Below, one piece after another: positions 5,902-9,611 of a stretch of DNA of 9,611 bases (positions are counted from its first letter, which is position 1; the number at the start of each line of letters is the position of its first letter). The notes beneath the pieces were generated by a model. It made no database searches. It saw only the letters and a program-made list of their open reading frames with translations, and was not told the origin of the DNA. The stretch is taken from the NCBI GenBank assembly GCA_017437925.1, contig JAFRWQ010000151.1:1-9611 (forward strand), written 5' to 3'. The stretch is from Bacillota bacterium (GTDB lineage Bacteria; Bacillota_A; Clostridia; Peptostreptococcales; Anaerovoracaceae). A program made the position numbers and the translations under genes.

Positions 5902-6459
5902 ATGAACATCAACGTGCTGCTTTTCACAGACTTCACCGCCCTGGACGTCTTCGGGCCGGTGGAGGTGCTCTGCCGCCTGCCGGAAGCGAAGATACGCTAC
6001 TTTTCCCTCGAAGGGGGGACCGTCGCCAACAAACAGGGCATAAGGATAGAGACCTTTAAGCCCAAAGAAAAAGACCTTGAGGACATATGGCTGATCCCCG
6101 GAGGCTTCGGCACAAGAAAAGAGGTGGACAACGAAGCCCTGATCGCCCTGCTCTCGCGCGTCGCCGAAAAGAGCAGGTACTGCCTCACCGTATGCACCGG
6201 CTCGGCCCTGCTCTCAAGGACCGGGGCCCTTGACGGCAGGAAAGCCGCGACCAACCACAGGGCCTTCGGCTGGGCGAGCTCGCAGAACCTTTCCGTAAAC
6301 TGGGACGGGGTCTCCCGCTGGGTAAAGGACGGCAAGTTCTACACCTCGGCCGGGGTCTCCGCGGGCATAGACATGGCCCTCGGCTTCGTCTCCGACCTTT
6401 TCGGCAAAGAATTCTCCGACGAATGCGCTGCCGCTATAGAGTACGAAAGAAGAAATTGA
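5902..6459 (+). CDS. DJ-1/PfpI-family protein
   Basis: A 185-residue cytoplasmic protein of the class-I glutamine-amidotransferase-like fold. Visible features are TALDVFGPVEVL (12-23, with the conserved Glu21), IWLIPGGFGTR (62-72), the nucleophile elbow LTVCTGSALL with Cys98 (95-104), NHRAFGWA (118-125) and TSAGVSAGIDMALG (148-161). The pattern is that of isonitrile-hydratase-like and AraC-associated DJ-1 proteins; there is no AraC DNA-binding domain here. Members act as hydratases, glyoxalase or deglycase-type enzymes, or stress proteins, so no reaction is assigned. The ATG at 5902 is chosen because GGAGG (5892-5896) precedes it by 5 bases; the in-frame ATG at 5890 overlaps that site and has none of its own. 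It probably shares a transcript with the MFS gene. Confidence 0.85.
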   Translation: MNINVLLFTDFTALDVFGPVEVLCRLPEAKIRYFSLEGGTVANKQGIRIETFKPKEKDLEDIWLIPGGFGTRKEVDNEALIALLSRVAEKSRYCLTVCTGSALLSRTGALDGRKAATNHRAFGWASSQNLSVNWDGVSRWVKDGKFYTSAGVSAGIDMALGFVSDLFGKEFSDECAAAIEYERRN

Positions 6460-6508
6460 GAGAAACACGCAAGAAAATTGACATTTTTCTGACTTTCTTT
6501 CAGATAGC

Positions 6509-6538
6509 TCAACAAAGCCCTAATTTATATGCTATAAT
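6509..6538 (+). promoter_or_regulatory. Strong extended -10 promoter of the decarboxylase operon
   Basis: The 139-base gap 6460-6598 is strikingly AT-rich against GC-rich genes and holds no gene. A consensus TATAAT (6533-6538) is preceded by TGC, an extended -10 element. The best -35 is the weak TCAACA (6509-6514), 18 bases away. A perfect TTGACA occurs at 6478-6483 but has no good -10 at normal spacing. Transcription would start near 6545, giving a leader of about 55 bases. A 6-bp inverted repeat ATATAT (6537-6542 and 6550-6555) spans the start region and might be a regulator site. GGAGG at 6587-6591 is the ribosome site for the first gene. Confidence 0.65.
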
Positions 6539-6598
6539 ATATTTTGGTTATATATGTTTCATAATCACATAAACTACAAATGATACGGAGGAAACAAC

Positions 6599-7960
6599 AT
6601 GACAAACAACACATCGGCCTACAGGCGCCTGGGGCTGATACTGGATGCCGGAAGCTTCATGGAACTCGGTGAGAGCGTTACGGCACGCAGTACCGACTTC
6701 AGCTGCGGGGCCAAGGCTCCTTCTGACGGCGTGGTGACCGGCTTCGGCACCATCGACGGCCGCCCTGTCTACGTTTACAGTCAGGACGCGTCCGTCATGG
6801 GCGGCAGCCTCGGTGAGATGCACGCCAAGAAGATTCTCCGCTGCTACAAGATGGCGATGAAGAGCTCGACCCCCATCCTGGCCCTCATCGACTGCAGCGG
6901 CTTAAGGCTCACCGAAGGCGCCGACGCACTTCATGCCTACGGCAAGATATTCAAGGCCCAGTCCGACGCGAGAGGCGTGATCCCCCAGATCGCCGCCGTA
7001 TTCGGAAACTGCGGAGGCGGCATGGCCGTTGCCGCGGGCATGGCCGACTTCGTCTTTACCGAAGAGGATAAAGCCAGGATCTTCGTCAACGCTCCCGCCG
7101 CCAGAGAATACGACGGCGCCAGGAACGCCCTCGACAAGTTCCTCAAGGAGGACCCGGCCGGCGAAGTAGCCTCCGAGAGCGCCTCCGAGGATTCCCTCTG
7201 CGCATATATCAGAGAGCTCTACGGCTATCTTCCCCTCTCCGCCGACGATTACGCTCCCGAGACCGACTGCGAGGACGAGCTGAACAGACTGGTAAGCTGC
7301 GGCGACGCCAATGATCCCGAGGACGTCCTCATGCAGATCGCCGACGAAGGCAGCTACCTGGAAGTCGGCGCGGCCAAGAAGGCCGACGCCCTGACCGGCT
7401 TCATGAGGCTCGACGGAATGGTGGTGGGCTTTGCGGCCAACAAGAACGAAAAGCTCGACACCGCCGCCTGCGAAAAGCTAGCCGACTTCGTGGACTTCTG
7501 CACCGCCTTCGGCATCCCTCTTCTCACCGTGACCAACGCCTCCGGCTTCTCCCAGGCCAAGGGCGAGGAAGAGACCCTTCCCAAGGCCGCCGCTTACCTG
7601 GCCGGAGCCTACTCCTACGCCGAAGTGCCCAGGGTAAACCTGATCACCGGCAAGGCCATGGGCGCAGCCTTCTCCGTCATGGACAACAAGGCCCTGGGCG
7701 CCGACTTCGTCTTCGCCTGGTATGACGCCAAGGTCCAGGTGATGCCCGAAGACCAGGCCGTCAAGATCCTCTACGCTTCCGAGCTTGAGAAGGTCGAGGA
7801 CAAGGCCGGCTTCATGGAAGAGAAGAAGGCCGAGTACCTGACCAGGGGAGGCCTGCAGGGCTTCCTGGCCAGAGGCTACGTCGACAAGGCCATAGATCCC
7901 GCCGACAGCAGAAGGGCTGTCCTGGGCGCCTTCGAGATGCTCCTCGCCGGAGAGTATTAG
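6599..7960 (+). CDS. Carboxyltransferase (alpha) subunit of a biotin-dependent acyl-CoA decarboxylase
   Basis: A 453-residue crotonase-fold carboxyltransferase expected to move CO2 from an acyl-CoA to carrier-bound biotin at the inner face of the membrane. Alignable stretches are PSDGVVTGFGTIDGRPVYVY (41-60), GGSLGEMHAKKI (68-79), GVIPQIAAVFGNCGGGMAVA (126-145), the start of the second half FMRLDGMVVGFAAN (268-281), FCTAFGIPLL (300-309) and LGADFVFAW (366-374). It lacks about 50 N-terminal residues found in MmdA of Veillonella (about 510). It also reads DCSGLRLTEG where MmdA has DSGGARIQE, and NASGF for DVPGF. The glycine-rich oxyanion regions persist as CGGGM and MGAAFSVM. Such divergent subunits recur in Clostridia beside OadG/OadB genes. 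Methylmalonyl-CoA is the first guess and glutaconyl-CoA or another CoA ester is possible. The HMGL-like domain of oxaloacetate decarboxylase alpha is absent. Confidence 0.85.
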   Translation: MTNNTSAYRRLGLILDAGSFMELGESVTARSTDFSCGAKAPSDGVVTGFGTIDGRPVYVYSQDASVMGGSLGEMHAKKILRCYKMAMKSSTPILALIDCSGLRLTEGADALHAYGKIFKAQSDARGVIPQIAAVFGNCGGGMAVAAGMADFVFTEEDKARIFVNAPAAREYDGARNALDKFLKEDPAGEVASESASEDSLCAYIRELYGYLPLSADDYAPETDCEDELNRLVSCGDANDPEDVLMQIADEGSYLEVGAAKKADALTGFMRLDGMVVGFAANKNEKLDTAACEKLADFVDFCTAFGIPLLTVTNASGFSQAKGEEETLPKAAAYLAGAYSYAEVPRVNLITGKAMGAAFSVMDNKALGADFVFAWYDAKVQVMPEDQAVKILYASELEKVEDKAGFMEEKKAEYLTRGGLQGFLARGYVDKAIDPADSRRAVLGAFEMLLAGEY

Positions 7961-7970
7961 GAGGAACCCC

Positions 7971-8276
7971 ATGAGCACAGGCGAAATAATGAGGCTTGCG
8001 GGACTCAATACCCTGCTCGGAATGGGCACCGTATTCGTCGTCCTGTTATTCATATCCTTCATCATCAGCCTCTTCAAGTACATAGCTCCCCAGACCAAAG
8101 CCGCCCCCGCGGCCCCGGCTCCCGTCCCGGCAGCGCCGGCAACTGAGCCCGTAGAAGAAGAGGAAGACGATCAGGAGCTTTTAGTCGCAGTTATAACCGC
8201 TGCCCTTCACGCCAGCATGAGCGCCAGGGGCGAGGATCCGGAAGGTTTCGTGGTCCGCAGCATAAGGAGGAAATAA
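7971..8276 (+). CDS. OadG/MmdD-type membrane-anchor (delta) subunit
   Basis: A 101-residue protein with one transmembrane helix (about 14-36, LLGMGTVFVVLLFISFIISL), an Ala/Pro-rich linker (44-60), an acidic patch (EEEEDD, 62-67) and a conserved tail ELLVAVITAALHASM followed by GFVVRSIRRK. This is the layout of delta subunits that tie the carboxyltransferase to the membrane beta subunit and stabilise the complex. The ATG is 10 bases after the previous stop; the AGGAGG ribosome site overlaps that TAG stop, which suggests coupled translation. Its own last codons (AGG AGG AAA) provide the ribosome site for the next gene. Confidence 0.88.
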   Translation: MSTGEIMRLAGLNTLLGMGTVFVVLLFISFIISLFKYIAPQTKAAPAAPAPVPAAPATEPVEEEEDDQELLVAVITAALHASMSARGEDPEGFVVRSIRRK

Positions 8277-8279
8277 GCA

Positions 8280-8666
8280 ATGGAAAACTATATCGTAACC
8301 GTAAACGGCGTATCCTATGAGGTACAGGTAGAAAAGGCAGACGCCGCAGCGGCTCCCGCACCCAAGGCAGCTCCCGTAAAGGCTGCTCCCAAGGCCGCAG
8401 CCCCCAAGGCCGCAGCTCCCGCTCCCAAGGCAGCATCCGCCGGCGCCGCAGGCGCAGTAAAGATCACCGCGGGCGCCGCGGGCAAGATCTTCAAGATCGT
8501 AGCCCCCGTAGGCACCGCCGTAAAGAAGGGCGATACCGTGATCATCCTTGAAGCGATGAAGATGGAGATCCCCCAGGTCGCCACTCAGGACGGCACCGTA
8601 GCATCCATAGACGTAAGCGAAGGCCAGATGGTAGAAGCGGGCGTAGTCATAGCCAGCCTCAACTAA
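8280..8666 (+). CDS. Biotin carrier (gamma) subunit of the decarboxylase
   Basis: A 128-residue biotinyl-domain protein. A short N-terminal segment (1-19, MENYIVTVNGVSYEVQVEK) is followed by an Ala/Pro/Lys linker (20-60) and a biotinyl domain (about 61-128) with the motif EAMKMEI. Lys94 is the residue to be biotinylated, and the domain ends in the usual GQMVEAGVVIASLN. The biotin shuttles CO2 between the alpha and beta subunits; the flexible linker allows the swing. The ATG is only 3 bases after the delta stop, and the ribosome site AGGAGG lies inside the delta gene. The ligase at 3661-4455 is its likely modifying enzyme. Confidence 0.92.
   Translation: MENYIVTVNGVSYEVQVEKADAAAAPAPKAAPVKAAPKAAAPKAAAPAPKAASAGAAGAVKITAGAAGKIFKIVAPVGTAVKKGDTVIILEAMKMEIPQVATQDGTVASIDVSEGQMVEAGVVIASLN
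8361..8431 (+). repeat. Degenerate repeats encoding the Ala/Pro/Lys linker of the biotin carrier
   Basis: CCCAAGGC occurs four times (8361, 8388, 8403, 8424) within about 70 bases, encoding repeated PKA/PKAA units. Such linkers vary in length among close relatives by repeat gain or loss. Expected for this subunit type. Confidence 0.7.
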
Positions 8667-8678
8667 ACGGAGGTCCAG

Positions 8679-9611
8679 ATGGAATATATCTCTAACACCC
8701 TTGCCAACCTGTTGAGTCAGTCGGCGTTCAGCAATCTGACCATCGGCAATGTGGTCATGGTGGGAGTAGCCTGTTTCTTCCTCTACCTGGCCATTGCGAA
8801 GGGATATGAACCGCTGCTGCTGGTCCCCATATCCTTCGGCATGCTGCTGGTCAACATTTATCCGCAGATCATGGAAGAGGGAGGTCTTCTCCACTACTTC
8901 TTCAAGCTGGATGAATGGGCGATACTGCCGTGCCTGATCTTCATGGGCGTTGGCGCGATGACCGACTTCGGTCCTCTCATCGCAAATCCGAAGAGCTTCC
9001 TGCTGGGAGCTTCCGCCCAGTTCGGCATCTACGCCGCCTATATGGGCGCCATGTTCCTGGGCTTCAACGACAAGGCGGCCGCTGCCATCGCCATCATCGG
9101 CGGAGCCGACGGCCCGACCTCCATCTATCTGGCTTCCAAACTGGGCCAGACCGCTCTGATGGGTCCCATCGCCGTCGCGGCTTATTCCTACATGTCGCTG
9201 GTCCCCATCATCCAGCCCCCCATCATGAAGGCTCTCACCACCGAGGAAGAGCGCAAGATCAAGATGGAGCAGCTGCGTCCCGTCTCCAAGAAGGAGAGGA
9301 TACTCTTCCCCATCATCGTCACCATCGTTATATGCACCATCCTGCCCTCTACCGCTCCGCTGGTCGGAATGCTGATGCTGGGCAACCTGTTCAGAGAATG
9401 CGGCGTCGTACGTCAGCTGACCGAGACCGCCTCCAACGCTCTGATGTACATCGTCGTCATACTTCTGGGCACCTCTGTGGGAGCCACCACCTCCGCCGAA
9501 GCCTTCCTTAAGTGGGACACCATCAAGATCGTCATCCTCGGTCTGGTGGCCTTCGCCTTCGGGACCGCGGCCGGCGTGATCTTCGGAAAGATCATGTGCA
9601 AGGCCACCCAC
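8679..9611 (+). CDS. Na+-translocating decarboxylase beta subunit (OadB/MmdB/GcdB family), 3' end missing
   Basis: The first 311 residues of a polytopic membrane protein that decarboxylates carboxybiotin and uses the energy to pump Na+ out; the frame is open to the window end. Visible signatures are KGYEPLLLVPISFGMLLVNI (41-60), CLIFMGVGAMTDFGPLIANP (85-104), GASAQFGIY (110-118), IAIIGGADGPTSIYLASKL (137-155), YSYMSLVPIIQPPIMKAL (169-186), GNLFRECGVVRQL (235-247) and LGTSVGATTSA (263-273). Asp144 in GGADGPTSI corresponds to the conserved Asp203 of Klebsiella OadB, essential for Na+ binding and decarboxylation. The family is usually about 370-430 residues, so the final helices with the conserved Asn and Ser lie beyond the window. 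The ATG follows GGAGG by 6 bases and the gamma stop by 12. Members work with oxaloacetate, methylmalonyl-CoA, glutaconyl-CoA or malonate partners; the adjacent alpha subunit points to a CoA ester. Confidence 0.93.
   Translation, partial: MEYISNTLANLLSQSAFSNLTIGNVVMVGVACFFLYLAIAKGYEPLLLVPISFGMLLVNIYPQIMEEGGLLHYFFKLDEWAILPCLIFMGVGAMTDFGPLIANPKSFLLGASAQFGIYAAYMGAMFLGFNDKAAAAIAIIGGADGPTSIYLASKLGQTALMGPIAVAAYSYMSLVPIIQPPIMKALTTEEERKIKMEQLRPVSKKERILFPIIVTIVICTILPSTAPLVGMLMLGNLFRECGVVRQLTETASNALMYIVVILLGTSVGATTSAEAFLKWDTIKIVILGLVAFAFGTAAGVIFGKIMCKATH

Noticed and set aside
6472..6490. AGAAAA/TTTTCT inverted repeat after the DJ-1 gene as a terminator
   Set aside because: The stem is only six A-T-rich pairs and is unlikely to be stable enough. 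The loop is the TTGACA hexamer, so a promoter element is as likely.
7478..8098. Minus-strand open frame over the alpha/delta junction
   Set aside because: It is a shadow of two genes with strong family matches and has no ribosome site or domain.
8915..9511. Plus-strand open frame of 198 codons inside the beta-subunit region
   Set aside because: It is out of frame with the clear OadB-type protein starting at 8679; its Arg/His-rich translation is a frame artefact.
8181..9611. Long open frame on the minus strand (476 codons) across the delta, gamma and beta subunit genes
   Set aside because: It is antisense to three well-supported genes, is rich in G, H, D and Y, shows no family, and arises from GC-rich codon use on the opposite strand.
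1..9611. CRISPR arrays, insertion sequences, tRNA or rRNA genes, phage or defence genes
   Set aside because: I looked for regularly spaced repeats, transposase-like proteins, terminal inverted repeats and cloverleaf patterns and saw none. The only tandem-like repeats are in the Ala/Pro/Lys linker of the biotin carrier.

Overview
The window reads as a GC-rich anaerobic bacterium. Codons are GC-rich with frequent AGG/AGA arginine and ATA isoleucine. Most genes have strong GGAGG-type ribosome binding sites, and a biotin-dependent, Na+-pumping acyl-CoA decarboxylase operon is present. A Clostridia-type Firmicute fits best: the divergent carboxyltransferase next to OadG-, biotin-carrier- and OadB-type subunits resembles clusters I recall from Lachnospiraceae and Ruminococcaceae. 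This is inference from gene content; no rRNA or marker gene is present, and a Synergistetes-like lineage is not excluded.

Left block (1-857, minus strand). A TetR-family regulator is followed by the 5' part of a flavin-reductase-like gene that runs off the left edge. The regulator has a clear promoter, and an almost perfect 24-bp inverted repeat covers its start site, so it very probably represses itself and perhaps the flavoprotein gene behind it.

Surface-polymer O-acetylation block (930-3750, plus strand). A membrane-anchored DHHW/AlgJ-AlgX-like SGNH protein with an unusual inserted charged helix is followed after 3 bases by an MBOAT acyltransferase (AlgI type). As written, the MBOAT gene is broken by one extra G in a run of seven. 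Dropping one G gives a normal-looking protein of about 466 residues. This is an assembly error, a recent mutation, or an on/off switch by slipped-strand change.

Central block (3661-6459). A biotin-protein ligase on the minus strand has an acidic tail in place of the usual C-terminal domain, and its last 90 bases overlap the MBOAT gene head-on. Diverging from it is an organophosphate:phosphate-antiporter-like MFS permease, followed by a DJ-1/PfpI-family protein.

Right block (6599-9611, plus strand). A strong promoter in an AT-rich spacer leads a tight operon: carboxyltransferase (alpha), OadG-type membrane anchor (delta), biotin carrier (gamma) and Na+-translocating decarboxylase beta subunit, cut by the window end. 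The order alpha-delta-gamma-beta matches Na+-pumping methylmalonyl-CoA and glutaconyl-CoA decarboxylases. The ligase at 3661-4455 is the obvious enzyme to load biotin on the carrier. The carboxyltransferase is short and lacks several standard signatures, so its substrate is open.
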